A stretch of DNA of 64,000 nt from Isoetes taiwanensis. Taxonomy: Eukaryota > Streptophyta > Lycopodiopsida > Isoetales > Isoetaceae. Positions 11,496-22,960 of the stretch are shown here, one piece after another. The notes under the pieces were generated by a model that worked only from the letters and a program-made list of their open reading frames with translations, searched no databases and was not told where the DNA came from. The stretch spans positions 7,811,161 to 7,875,160 of the forward strand of contig JAJEKV010000040.1 of assembly GCA_021234155.1 (NCBI GenBank), written 5' to 3'. The position numbers were made by a program, and so were the translations under genes. Numbering within the stretch: the stretch's first letter is position 1; the number at the start of each line of letters is the position of its first letter.

Positions 11496-11754
11496 CAGCC
11501 TTGAATATGGATCCGGCAGCCTTGAATATGGATCGCCTACGCAGGATGCAGCCGTCAAAAGAAGGAAGCCGACAGATGGAGTGGGAAGGAAATTACTGGA
11601 TTTTTAGAATTTCCAGAACCGTTGATGCCGAAAATAAGAGATCCGATGGACAGGAATTGTTTAAGCTTACGTGGCACGACACGTGGCATAGCTAGGAATG
11701 CAGGAAATCGGGCAGGGGGGGGTTAGGCAACCCTGCTAAAAAAAAAAAAAAAAA
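11496..11754 (+). mobile_element. Putative short retroposon ending in poly-A
   Basis: The segment ends with GGTTAGGCAACCCTGCTAAA running directly into about 17 A's (11738-11754). The same 20-mer ends a related segment at 8901-8920. Its 5' limit is uncertain: an 18-base direct repeat (CAGCCTTGAATATGGATC) lies at about 11497 and 11517. No target duplication was found. A SINE or a retroposed transcript end both fit. Confidence 0.4.
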
Positions 11755-12411
11755 TTTTAGCATCGAGCGCGACCTAGCGAACGCCATGATCTTGAAATGA
11801 GTCTTGGGCAGCCTTCCATTTGGGGTCGTCGTCGGCGCTGTTGCTGTCGTTTCCTACTTCCAGACGGTAGCGATTCTTTGCTTTGAAAGTCGTTTTCCTT
11901 TCTTTTATAGAGACAGAACATGTATGAGTGCCGGTTGTTGCGATCTAGTTAGAGACAACGTATGCTAGTTTATTCAAAAAGCCATACTACCGTTTGCCTA
12001 TGAATGGTGGCATATTTGGTAAAAATAATGACAACAAATATTTGTCAATATGCTATGCCTCTACTTTTGTCTTCTGCCTTTCTTGCTGAAATTATAGTTA
12101 ATATACAAGCAGTAAAATGTTTGCACATACGAGATGTAATGGAGACAGTTATGCTTAGTTGCATTCAGTGAGCATAATATTCACCAGCAAACTTATAGAT
12201 GAAAGTTAGGTATTGAACCCATTATATGCAACAATTGCTGAGACAATGAACATGTTTGAAGCTGAGATCTGAGGCTTAACAAGGAAAAATATTATTCAGC
12301 TGGGGTCGTATTATACTCCAAAATTTTCATCTTTCAACGAATTAGCTCTTGTTCTTTGCATGTACCCAAACTATTTGCATTAACGCAGTGTTTTGATTAC
12401 TCTCCTATTTG
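11755..12411 (+). other. GC-rich segment with possible first exon, then AT-rich spacer
   Basis: The first 130 bases are clearly richer in G and C than the flanks. One plus frame reads LGSLPFGVVVGAVAVVSYFQ, a hydrophobic stretch that could be a membrane segment, followed by GTAGCG, a weak donor. It lies upstream of the duplicated small terminal exon at 12498 and could be its first exon. That link is inference only. The remainder to 12411 shows nothing. Confidence 0.25.
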
Positions 12412-12931
12412 AACTGGCATATCTCTAATAATTTGCATTTTCTTTCATGTTGTTCCTTTAGTATCCCTCTGAGATTTTTTTTTGTGCTGTATTTCAGAAA
12501 CTGCATGAGATGTATTATGGATCCAAGCCATCAAAAGATAAAAACAAATAAAGTATGGGCAATGGAATCATCTTTATCTTCCTGCAATCTCAAACGAGTA
12601 GAGACAATACAATGACTCTTTTTGTAGAGTTCCATTTCCTTTGTGTCATGTAGTAGCAAATGGTTATGTCTATTTCAAGAGAAAATCAACTCTTTTTGTG
12701 GATGACATTAGTGATAAAGATCTTTTGTTGCTGTATAATACATTAAACCTCAAGAATTGCCCATTCTTTGGCTCCAGTATCCCTCCTTTAGTAGGTATTA
12801 TTTGCATGCATAATGTTGCACGTCTGGTTTTGTTTGATCTGAAAATGTGTTTGGAATTTCAGACATGCCTATTGTGAGGGATGAGTTTTTATTTTGCTCA
12901 GTATCTGTTGGTATTGGAACTTTATGCATTT
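12412..12931. repeat. Tandem duplication, copy A
   Basis: The block starting GAACTGGCATATCTCTAATA is repeated about 751 bases on, at 13163. Shared markers include TTTCATGTTGTTCCTTTAGTA, AACTGCATGAGATGTATTAT, AGAGAAAAT with GTGGATGACATTAGTGATAA, and ATTGGAACTTTATGCA at the end. Copy B carries an internal insertion of about 100 bases. Each copy includes one small exon candidate. Confidence 0.9.
12498..12551 (+). CDS. Candidate small terminal exon (copy A)
   Basis: After a pyrimidine-rich tract and AG (GTATTTCAG), an open frame of 17 codons reads KLHEMYYGSKPSKDKNK and ends in TAA. The duplicate at 13260-13313 keeps the acceptor, the frame and the stop with a single amino-acid change (Pro to Ala). 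A lysine-rich hydrophilic tail is typical of C-termini. The upstream exons are not established and the protein is not recognised. The frame is short, so chance remains possible, but conservation between duplicates is a point in its favour. Confidence 0.35.
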   Translation, partial: KLHEMYYGSKPSKDKNK

Positions 12932-13162
12932 AGTTCATCATTATTTAGCATGGATATTATGATTTGCTAAGGTATTATCTGATGTTATGCCTTCATTGTC
13001 GTGGCATCAAGTATCAGTTGGATGCATATTGCTTGTGTTTGGATGACTAAAAAGCTGGTATGAGGGCGCATCACCATTAGGTCGTTACATCTTTTCCATC
13101 TGGTGTTAATACAAAAAAAAAACAAATTGTGCAAGGCAAGCTAAAGAAATCCAAAAAATCTT
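12932..13162. other. Spacer between tandem duplicates
   Basis: About 230 bases without recognisable content. Confidence 0.4.
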
Positions 13163-13782
13163 GAACTGGCATATCTTTAATAATTTGCATTCTCTTTCAT
13201 GTTGTTCCTTTAGTATTTCAAATGGTTCTCTGAGATTTTTTTCTTTTGCTGTATTTCAGAAACTGCATGAGATGTATTATGGATCCAAGGCATCAAAAGA
13301 TAAAAACAAATAAAGTATGGCCAATGGAATCCTCTTAATCTTCCTGCAATCTCAAACGGGTAGAGGCAATGACTCTTTCTGTAGAGTTCCATTTCCATTG
13401 TGTAAGTGGCAAATGGTTATGTCTATTTTAAGAGAAAATTAACTGTCTTCGTGGATGACATTAGTGATAAAGCTCTTTTGTTTTCTCTCTACATTTTCTG
13501 TGGTTTTAAATAATCTGGTTGGCATGTTTGGGAAGAGGTCAAATGCTGGAGGTTGAAATTGATGATTATGTGTAATGCATAATGGTAAAGCTCCAAGAAT
13601 TTGCATACCCAGTTCTTTTGACTCAATGTCCACTCCTTTAGTAGATGTTATTTGCAGTGCATAATTTTGCACGTCTGGTTTTGTTTGATTTGAAAATGTG
13701 TTTGGAATTTCAGCCATGCCTATTGCAAGGGATGAGTTATTCTTTTTCTCGTTATCTGCTGGTATTGGAACTTTATGCAATT
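13163..13782. repeat. Tandem duplication, copy B
   Basis: Second copy of 12412-12931. It contains an extra segment around 13480-13610 that is absent from copy A. Confidence 0.9.
13260..13313 (+). CDS. Candidate small terminal exon (copy B)
   Basis: This is the duplicate of the exon at 12498-12551. It reads KLHEMYYGSKASKDKNK then TAA, again behind GTATTTCAG. Whether either copy is used as the terminal exon of a transcript cannot be told from the sequence. Confidence 0.3.
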   Translation, partial: KLHEMYYGSKASKDKNK

Positions 13783-14439
13783 AGATAGATGTTCAGATGT
13801 TTAGAGCATTGACATATTTGGTTAAGTTGGGTATGATTTATAATACAAATTCTAGCCGCGTTCTCCTGCAAGTGGACATTCGAGGTCTATGTAATCTTTT
13901 CAATGTAGGATATACATCTACCAGGCTACAGCCCATCCTAGAGGCCTTTCTCATTTTTTTGCAGAGCAGCCCATGTACTGTCGTTGTTAATGTATATAAT
14001 GCTGGCCTGTATAGTTCTCGGGCCATGCATGAACTTCTGGGAGCAAAAAGGCCTTGTCTTGCATCAAAGGCACATGTGCAATCGTAATCACGTTCTCAAT
14101 CTGAAATCACTTTCATCATTCCTATAAACTGTGCTTATTTAAATGTTTGGCTCTCTATTGCTTCATTTTTGTTTTTTTATGTCTTGAAATTTTAAGGTCC
14201 CTGAAACCAATTGTCTCACTGGAAATGGTTACTTGATTCAAGCTTTTGATTATCAACCTTCACTAGTTTCCTCAAGCGGCCTTGATCTGTATTAATAGGC
14301 TATGTTTTGGATGACCTGAACATGAAAGCTCATTTTGGAAGAGGCAAAGGGTGGCCTTTCAAAAATGGTGAAATTCACATGCTGGTGAGGTGAAGTGCTT
14401 TCTCTGCCGGTCCTTCCTTTTCTCTCATTGTATGAGAAG
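13783..14439. other. Spacer, nothing recognised
   Basis: A plus frame (13797-14087) has no recognisable motif. No repeats seen. Confidence 0.4.
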
Positions 14440-16800
14440 ATGATGGAAAATGGAGGAGGTCAGATATCCTCACATCGTGCCTTGCTGCTTTAAAGGCATG
14501 CTGGCAGTTTAAGGAATATACATGCTGAGGACCAAATTCATGCTGCTGTCATTGGCAGGCAGGATTAAACATCAATGTAGCTTATACTCTAATACACATG
14601 TATTTAAAATGTAGAAACAGGCTAGATGCATTGCATTTTGACAGGATATCTCATCGAACTGTAGTATCTTGGAAATGCTGTGATATTTGCTTCACAGAGA
14701 TGAAGTCACGAGTCAGCACTAAGGTGTTGCAACCATGCAAGGTGCAGGCATAAAGCCAAGTGCTTTTTAACTTTATTGATGCACGAGAATCTGTACTTGT
14801 AACAAAGAAGTTGGCAAGGTAGTTTCAGGGAAAGCTTCTAGAGAAAGGCATGTCTTCGAAAAGAGCATAGCCATACCTCAACTTGCAAACACTAGTCCGA
14901 CCCAGCATTTCGGTTACAAATATACACACAGTTGATATACATGCCAAATGTTGGTATGCCTCGTGCTGCTCAGGTTTTCAATGAGATATAACGTTATAAT
15001 GTGGTGTCTTGGAACGCCATGATCTTTGGATACATAGAGAGTGGGGAGAGTGACTTGGCTTTGCATTTATATTCATGGATGCAATATGAAGGTTTTGCAC
15101 CAAGCGATAGAACCTATCTTGCTGCATTAAAGGCCTGTGCTGGTTGTGGAATGAAGGAAGAGGGCAAGCATGTCCACGGAAAGCTTTTGAAAGTTGCATG
15201 TCTAGAGAAAGGCATAACTCTCTATTCTCAACTTGCAAAAGGAGGACATGAAGGGGACATTTTTGTGGCAAGAAGCCCAATGGACATGTACGGTAAATGT
15301 AGGAGCATGGTGCACGTTCATCATGTTTTTGATGGGATGACACATTGTGATGTGGTATTGTGGAACGATTTGATATTTGGCTATGAAGAGAGTGGTGAAT
15401 ATAAACTAGCTATGGATCTATTTGTACACATGCAAGATGATGGCCTCACCCCGGACGGTAGAACCTATGTTGGTGCTTTGAAGGCATGTGCTAGCTGTGC
15501 AGAAGAAGAGCAAGGCAAGCAAGTGAAAATAATGGTCCTAGAGAAAGCCATAGCCATTCACTCTCAACTTGCCAAGAATGGGCATGAGTTAGACATCTTT
15601 GTAGCAAACATGCTCATTGATACATATGCCAAATGTCAGAGATTGGCATGTGCTTGTAGGTCTTTGACAAAATGAAGCATCATGATGTAGTGTCATGGAG
15701 TGCTGTGATCTTTGATTATGCGGAGACCGGTGAAGTTAAGCTGGCATTGCAATGCACACATGCAAGATGAAGGCTTTATTTCAAATAGCAGAACTTATGT
15801 CGCTGCTTTGAAGGCCTGTTCTAGCCTTGCATCTAAAGAAGAGGTTACACAAGTTAAAGGAAAACTCATGAAAGTAAAGTGCATAGAGAAGGGCATAGCT
15901 ATCCACTCTCAGCTCACAATGGGCGACCATCAATTGGACGTTTTTGTAGCAAGCATGCTGGTAGATATGTATGCCAAATGCGGGAGCATGATTCATGCTC
16001 AACATGTCTTTGACAGGATGCTATATCACGATGTGGTGTCATGGAATGCTATGATATTTGGGTATGCAGATAGTGGAGAGTGTGAGTTGGCCTTGCATCT
16101 TTTTGCACAGATTCAAGGTGAAGGTTTTACACCAGATGCTAGAACTTATATAGCTGCTCTAAAGGCTTGTGGAGATCTTGAAGCTCTAAAAATTGTTAAA
16201 GAACTTCATGATCAAAATTGCCTTGCTGGTTTCCAAGAGGACTCAGTTTTGACAAACTGTCTAATCCAATTTTATGGTAAATGTGGGAGCATGGCGGAGG
16301 CTGAGCAGGTGTTTGGCTCAATGAACACAAGGGACTTGGTTACATGGAATGCACTGTTAGCAGGAGGAGATGCCAGAAGTGTCTTTGATCTCTTTGAGAC
16401 CATGGAGAGAGAATCGGTCCAGGCGGATGGTATCTCATTTCTCTGTATCATCACTGTTTGTAGTCATGTTGGTCTTGTAGAGAAGGGGAGTATTTTTGAG
16501 GTTATGTGCTTGCGTTATATGATTGCTCCTGGTATTGAACACTATGCCTGCATGGTTGATCTCCTTGGTCGGGCCAACAGACTGGATGATGCGTTGGCTT
16601 TTGTCAAGGTCTGCCCTGTCAACTAATTTGACAATATGAAAAACATTGTTGCGTGCCTGCCAGAAGTGAAAAAATGTGGTGGTTGCAAACCTTGCCTTCG
16701 AGTCCATACTGCAATTGGACGAGGAAGATACTGCAGCATATGTATTGATGGATTTATGTGGAATGGGGCATGCAGGAAGAGTCTGCAAAAATTGACGCAA
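14440..16800 (+). pseudogene. Decayed pentatricopeptide repeat (PPR) protein gene, E-type
   Basis: PPR proteins bind organellar RNA through tandem repeats of about 35 residues and, in the PLS class, carry C-terminal E and DYW domains for C-to-U editing. Two long open blocks (15001-15675 and 15712-16626) show repeated signatures: VVSWNAMIFGY, TYIAALKAC, DVFVASMLVDMYAKCGSM. Upstream, 14440-15000 carries eroded repeats (LAALKACW, DRISHRTVVSW) with stops. Between the two blocks, 15660-15750 is in another frame (VFDKMKHHDVVSW), explained by a one-base loss near 15656 and a second indel near 15750. After PGIEHYACMVDLLGRAN, an insertion of TAAT near 16633 shifts the frame; the E-like segment (NVVVANLAFESILQLDEEDT, TAAYVLM) continues in the other frame behind a TGA at 16667-16669. 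No DYW domain is seen. The copy is intronless and broken, so it is almost certainly a pseudogene. Confidence 0.9.
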
Positions 16801-19789
16801 TGAGGGGATGACAATGGAGTAGTTGACTTGCTTTATATCAGGGATACAAGCGATACAGAGACTGAAGAAATACAAGCATTCCAATTGCTGTTGAACTAAA
16901 GAGCAGTACATACTTGATTTGTACAAGACTTATCTATTGGCACAGTGAGAAGTTGGCTATTGGTTGCGCCCCTATAAAATACAGCTCCAGGGACATTAAT
17001 CTGCATTGTCAAAAATTTTAACTCTATTATGCTTTATCATAAGACCACCGCAAGTGTCAAAGATAGAAAATGGACTAGTCATCCAAGCGATGCAAGACAA
17101 TTGCATGTCTTTCCTGATGGCTGCACTTATAGACATTGTTCCTGACCATCGATCAATGCAATATTCCCTCAATTATTCCTTCCTGAGCATTGTGGACCGT
17201 CTGTTGACTCCGTGATGGGGTCAAACTGCCATTTCCACATCAGCCTTGAGATTCATAAACTATTGTCCAAAGTCAACATACATCATACATCTGTGTCACA
17301 AATACTCATGCAAAAGAGGGGAATTGAACCCCTTAAGCATCGTGAGGCAGACCAAGCAATTATATAAGTACTATATAAATACGTCCTGCATTATCACAAC
17401 CAACCCTCAGGAAACAAAAATGTGCTTCGCCGTGAGTTGTTCCCCTGGTATGAATATTGTCGCTCATTTCTTATTACCACTATGTCCAACCACTTGAACT
17501 TAATGCACTCCTTGTGCCCTCGCAGAAGCTTGTCAAATCAGCAATGCAATGACATTTTTCAGAGAACACATTCACTTACCATAGCACAACTGGGCATCGC
17601 GACGCAGGAAATAGATCGCCAATAGACCGCAAGTAAATAAAATGAGAAGAGCAGAAATCCTAAGCTTATTGTACCAAATCATGATATCAATTGCATAGCA
17701 AGTAAGCTTATGTAAAACTAAAGCTCTAGATTTATTCTTCCAAGCCGTATAATGACATATGACAGCATAATGAGTAGCTCCCCATTCCACATTTTGCCAC
17801 CTTTTTATGAGCATAATGGTAAACTTGTATCTAAAACTAAGGTTCTAGATTAATTTCTGTCAAGCTATGGCTAAAGATAAAAAAATAAAGATAGAGCGTA
17901 AAGGCACCTCAAGCATGATAAGGAGGAAAACTATGGTACTTCCAAAGATCTTCAATGATTTTTCTTGCTTCAATTAAGATTTTAAGGTACGAATTGTTGC
18001 AACAGAGAACAAGTATTCTCAATCTATGTGTATAGACAGAGGCATCTTACCCGTGGGCCTTACATATCACAAAGATAAAGGGCACAACAAAGTGATTAGG
18101 GTGCCCCATCCCTCGCGGGCTCCTTACATATGTAGAAAGAAGTAGAATAGCAATGTGCAACTTACTATTGAAATTCCAAGAGAAAGAATAGAAGGCCCTT
18201 CAAGATAAAGAAATGTAAAACCGTGATAATGGAAAATTAGATGTGTAATCATGGAGTGCTTTAACTTACCTCCTGACTTTCTCACGAATAGAAGCATTTG
18301 CCAATGCTTTTATCGAGCAAATGGCTTCAAGGACCTAAGCTGCCTGCCCTTCGCTGGTATTTAATCTAAGGCTCCAACGACCGCTATGCTCGACTTCGCT
18401 CAAATGTAAGCCCAAAGAAGGCCACCATGCCCATTCTCCCTCGCCCAACGGGCCATTCCAATCCGACACTGGATCTCCACTCCCACCTAACCCATGGTTG
18501 CCATCCCTCGCTACCGCTCCACCGCCAAAACAAAAGTAGCCTTCCACCTGCATCCAAACTCGACGCCACCGTCACAAAGAAAAATACTATGGCATATATG
18601 AATACATGCTCAAACCATTGCAAACCTTATGTAAGAGCTCCCCCATTCCACATTTTGGCCACCTTATGGACATTCCCCATGAGCTGCTACAAGACCTTCA
18701 ATTGGAGCTTGCTTTTAAAAGGTTTCCACATGAGCAGAACAAATTTAATTTTTCTCATATATATGTTTACCTAGCAAATACGTAAAACAAATAATTTTAT
18801 TTCACAGATTCAAGATAATTAATACAAGGTAAACAATATTCACAAATAATTTTTAAATCAATATATATCAGAATTCTTTTGGCTTTGACAACATCATAAA
18901 TGTACATGCCATGTTGAATGGTATAGTTTTAAAGCAAAAGGTCCAACATGTCTAAGTAGAATGTAATTGAGTGCGAGAGGATGTTTGTCCTGAATGATGC
19001 CTTGTTAAGAAAACGAAGTGTTCTCCTGTCCTCATGAGTTCAAGAAGCGTTGCTAAAAGTAATTACTTAAAATATTTTGTATGAAAATAAAAACGATACT
19101 AGCTTGTCAATGCTCCGAGTACTCTCAGTTAACCATCGCTTTACTTCCCAATTATCTTGGGCAATTGTTGTTTTGGGTGGAGATTACATAAGATTTTGGA
19201 AGGTTAAGTGGTGTATTCGTATGGGGAAGGAGTATTTTGTCAGACGCCGTAAATACCAGGGGATTTGACTTAAGTAGGTCGGCTTTTCGCTTTTAGAAGT
19301 GCTTTGGCGTCGGCGGGGTTGTGGGCGCTGCGGAGGCGGCGGGAGCGTAGGTGAGTGCTCTATATGCTGCTGTGAGTTGCTAGGCATGTCCTTTTGCAAT
19401 CGAAGGTGAGTGCCGCCTTTAAATTTTGGGGCCATGGCAGCGTGTTCTCCATCGTGGTAGTTGTGTTCATCTCGCTTGCTCACCCGCCGCCTTCCCTCCG
19501 TAGTTGTGTTCATCCTGCTTGTTGCTCTTTACCTTATGCAAAGGATCTTGTGCTGTGGTTGCTCCCAGAATCGCTATTGGAATCGCGGAAGAGGACAAAT
19601 AGGTGTAAGAAATAAAGTTTTGCCTCGGTGACCAATTTCTCTTGTATTGATGTAAGGGGAGCCGTAAGGGCAAGGGTAGATTAGACATTGAGGATGAGAA
19701 GAGTGGGTTGTTGGATGTGAACCTTACTCTAGGATATGCTGGGAGTGATGTTTCCTTTAGCATGCTCGACAAACTTCTGTGGATTACCC
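16801..19789. other. Intergenic spacer, no gene recognised
   Basis: Sequence is moderately AT-rich with short frames only. Near 17310-17345 there is a tRNA T-arm-like string (GGGGAATTGAACCCC), but no cloverleaf can be drawn around it. A proline- and histidine-rich frame (18427-18774, plus) and its minus shadow come from a locally GC-rich segment. The segment 19270-19600 is also GC-rich without a supported exon. Confidence 0.5.
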
Positions 19790-20850
19790 GGCTGAGTGAG
19801 GCCAGGTCGCGGCTCGAGGGGATTCAGATGATCAGCCTGTACCGCGGCAGTTCCGAATCATCGAACACCTCAGTCGTGAATGTTATCGTGCCTTGTTGGG
19901 GACTGTATGCATCCTCAGAAGGCCTGAAGAACGGCCAGCGACATTGCTTCGAGGGATCAGCTGGATTGCCTCCTGGCGACCTTGGGAAGGTGCACTTTGC
20001 GGTTGTTTTCATAATGTGAGGAGAGCAGAATGGTGATGGCAACACCAGATTCGCCACGTGGTGCGTGATCTCAAATAAAGGACAACAGTAACTTCAGCCG
20101 CATAAAGCTCATATCATTTCGCGGAGTACCACGGTAGGAGCAGCCGCCCCGCTTCATCGTATATCGTGGTGTCGGGATAAGAAGACGGGAAGTTTATTCT
20201 ATATAAAGTCAAGAGATCTTGCCTATTAATCGCGTATTCATTTCGCAGCAAAATGTGAAGCGTAGCTGTAGAGAATAACGCCGCATCTGTCACAAAGCCA
20301 TGCTTCCGCTGATGCTCGTTGTGTCGCCTGTCAGCCCTCGGCAAACCCGCCTAACGCATTGGCAAGGCTTGCGGAAGAGAGATTACGCATGATGCATGCA
20401 GCCCCTCAAGATGGAGATGAAGGGTTTGCTGATATGTTGTCAGCCCCATTATTGCTCGACTCATTGGTTACACGATGGTTAATAATCGACGTGGCATGCT
20501 TGCATTGTTGTTTATTTGCAATTCAGTTGCTTCTTATATTGATTGTGGTAAGCTCAAAGAATCGGCTCTGTGCATGTGCCAGCCGTCGCCTGTTCCCAGT
20601 GGCAGCAGGTGGAGCTCTTCACCCTCCCACAGCCATCCTAACCGCACTGTGCCCGGCAGTGCTTACCTCCACCTGTCTCCACATCCCATCTGCAGCCATG
20701 TGGCATGCCGAGCTGCTGACTAGTGTTGTGAACAGTAAACACTTCAGAGACAGCCAGCCTATGTACCGCTTGCATGTGTACCGGGCGCTGAGTTTTATGA
20801 GCCGGGAGGAGACCACAGCATGAATGGATGAAGCGTCGGGAAGCGCGTGC
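19790..20850 (+). repeat. Large imperfect inverted repeat, left arm
   Basis: This arm matches the reverse complement of 21320-22560 over at least six collinear blocks: 20475-20580 with 21660-21771 (both containing TTGATTGTGGTAAG), 20370-20440 with 21850-21960 (AAGAGA and GATGATGCAT, GGAGATGAA), 20695-20820 with 21340-21490 (ATGTGGCAT, then TGTTGTGAA and GGAGGAGACCA), 20150-20330 with 22010-22160 (AGGCAAGATC, AGAATAAACTTCCC), 19990-20060 with 22280-22350 (CACATTATGAA, CCTTCCCAA), and 19790-19900 with 22470-22560. Divergent frames run outward from about 20350 (minus: YAINRQDLLTLYRINFPS; plus: MWHAELLTSVVNSKHFRD). The family is not recognised. Confidence 0.75.
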
Positions 20851-21319
20851 TCGAGCCGGGCATGATGTCGCCGCGGAGTTGAGGTAGCTGACAGTCAAAG
20901 CGCCATGTTGTGGCCTGGCTTTCTAATAAGTGTTAGTGTATATAGGTATGCACAGAGCTGAACATCACTGTGAATTGATTGAAATTGTTTTGTTGTGGAT
21001 TGTGAATATGTTCTTCTGCTATTCTTTCTCTCATATTCTTGTGAATTATGGGAAATGAATAATGTGAGAACTATCTCATAATCCTACAACAAAACAGCTT
21101 CAATCAATTGGCCGGTGATGTTCAATGTGCCCCAGGCATGCCCCTCGCGAACTGCCATTCCCCGGGCAAGAATTGTTGGGAGGTAGAATCTACGGGCCAC
21201 GGGAGACTTGAAAGCCCTCGGAAGCGAACTCCGCCAATGTGCTCAACTTCCGCAGCAAAGAACGCCAAGGCTGCGGTTGTGTTCATGTGGCTCTGGCGAG
21301 AGCTTGCCTCCCTCACGTA
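20851..21319. other. Spacer of the large inverted repeat
   Basis: About 470 bases between the arms. A minus frame (21122-21316) has no match. The arms and spacer together would fold into a long, imperfect hairpin. Confidence 0.5.
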
Positions 21320-22560
21320 TTAATCGCTAAACTCTCATCCCATTCCATACTTCTTCAATGGTCTCCTCCAAATTAGCGGAATAGCGCTCTAGTCGCATGC
21401 GGGCAAAAGGCAATAATGTCGCGAATCGCTCGCAAGAGTGTTTTATATTCACAACACCAGTCGCCAGCCCGATGCCACATGAGCCCGCTTCCTCGACTCA
21501 CAAGATGCTACATCAGATGTGGAAGCACTAGTGGAAATCAAGCTTCCACGCGAGGGGCCTCAGGAATGCAGTTCGGGGATGGCCTGTCAGAAGAGTGAAG
21601 GACTCCACTCACCTCTTGCCGCCTTAATTCCCATATATGGCAAATCGTATGGGCATTGGTACGTGCATGTCCTCGCATGCACAAGACCCGCCTTTTGAAC
21701 TTACCACAATCAAGTAATACAAAAGAATAACTAGTCGCGAAATGAAAAGCAAAGAAATACAAACATGTCATCAGCTGATAGCCATCAGGTAATCAAATGG
21801 AGTCCGTGGTACCGAAATCAGTCGCTCGACGCCCCTCTTATCCTGTGCCCGAACTCTTCGCCAAGCACATCAACAAACCTCTTCATCTCCCATCTCCTGT
21901 GGTTGTATGCATCATCATATTATCTCTTCCTCGCTTTACTCAATCATTCGACGTTGTATACCAAGTAGGACATTGAATATGACATAACGAATATCATTGG
22001 GCATGGCCTATGATGGATTCAACGTTATTCTCCACGCTGCTCTCTACACTAAGGTTCAAATGAACGCAGTTAGTAGGCAAGATCCACTGCTACATAGAAT
22101 AAACTTCCCCGCCCTCAACATCCCAAGACACAAAGGTATACAAGTGAGGCAAATACTACTTCCTTACTATGATACTTTACAAAATGATGGCCTTACGCAG
22201 CTGTGTTCTCATTGGCCCAACACCATAATATTCTTTTCGAGATCACCTGCACCATGAAGTAGATATGTATTTGCCCATCTCGACCGCTTTCACCACATTA
22301 TGAAGGCAAAACCTTGAAGTGAACCTTCCCAAAGTCCTTAATGCAATATCCAATCCGGGCCCCTCAAGTAATGCATCCTTGTGTTCTCTGGTTGCCTGGT
22401 GATGAGCAGGATGTCACTGCTTCTAGGATCCCCAACCAAAGAACTTTTTGATAGCAACATTTACAGCCCGAGGTGTTTTCAACGTAGTTCTGAGCACTCC
22501 CTGGCAATGCAAATGATCCATCTCGGATCCCCTCTCAAGGGCCACAGCCCCTGCCACTTC
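21320..22560 (-). repeat. Large imperfect inverted repeat, right arm
   Basis: Right arm of the inverted repeat described for 19790-20850. In mirrored order it shows the minus-strand frame with VVNIKH, SCERF and RLERYSANLEETIEE (about 21490-21350) and the plus-strand frame with SRQDPLLHRINFPALNIP (about 22060-22130). The protein-level similarity between arms (VVNxKH; RQDxL, YRINFP/HRINFP, LLPxY) suggests that both derive from a once-coding sequence. Both arms are now broken by stops and frameshifts. Confidence 0.75.
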
Positions 22561-22960
22561 ACTTCAAGAAACCCAAGTTAACCATCATTTTACTTCAAGA
22601 ACCTGACCCCAGAATAGAAGACCACCTAGAAATAATTAACCACCACTTCACTTCAAGAAACCCAAGTTAACCATCATTTTACTTCAAGAACCTGAGCCCT
22701 AAATAGAAGAAAACCTAGAAACAGAAAAATCCTCACTTTTTATGAGTGTCTTAGCTCTAGGGCAATCTCCATCATCCAAGCCCAAAAATCTAACCATCAC
22801 GTCATTTCAAGAAGCCTAGTTAACTAGAAAGTTAACCATCATTTCATTTCTAGAAGATGTTTTACTATCACTTTACTTCCAAAACCCCAGCCAGAATAGA
22901 AGAAAACTTGAAAACAGAAAACTCCTCACCTTTTACTGAGTGTCTTAGCTCTAGGCCAAT
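22552..22960. repeat. Nested direct repeats
   Basis: A unit of about 88 bases (CACTTCACTTCAAGAAACCC, then AAGTTAACCATCATTTTACTT) occurs at about 22554 and 22644. A longer unit that includes AGAAGAAAAC, AACAGAAAA, TCCTCAC and GAGTGTCTTAGCTCTAGG recurs about 190 bases later (22700-22770 and 22900-22960). No coding content. Confidence 0.8.

Noticed and set aside
17305-17350. tRNA-like T-arm (GGGGAATTGAACCCC)
   Set aside because: No acceptor, D or anticodon arm can be built at the required distance on either strand.
18335-18774. Overlapping Trp/Gly-rich and His/Pro-rich frames
   Set aside because: Opposite-strand frames of a locally GC-rich segment; neither has splice borders or family features.
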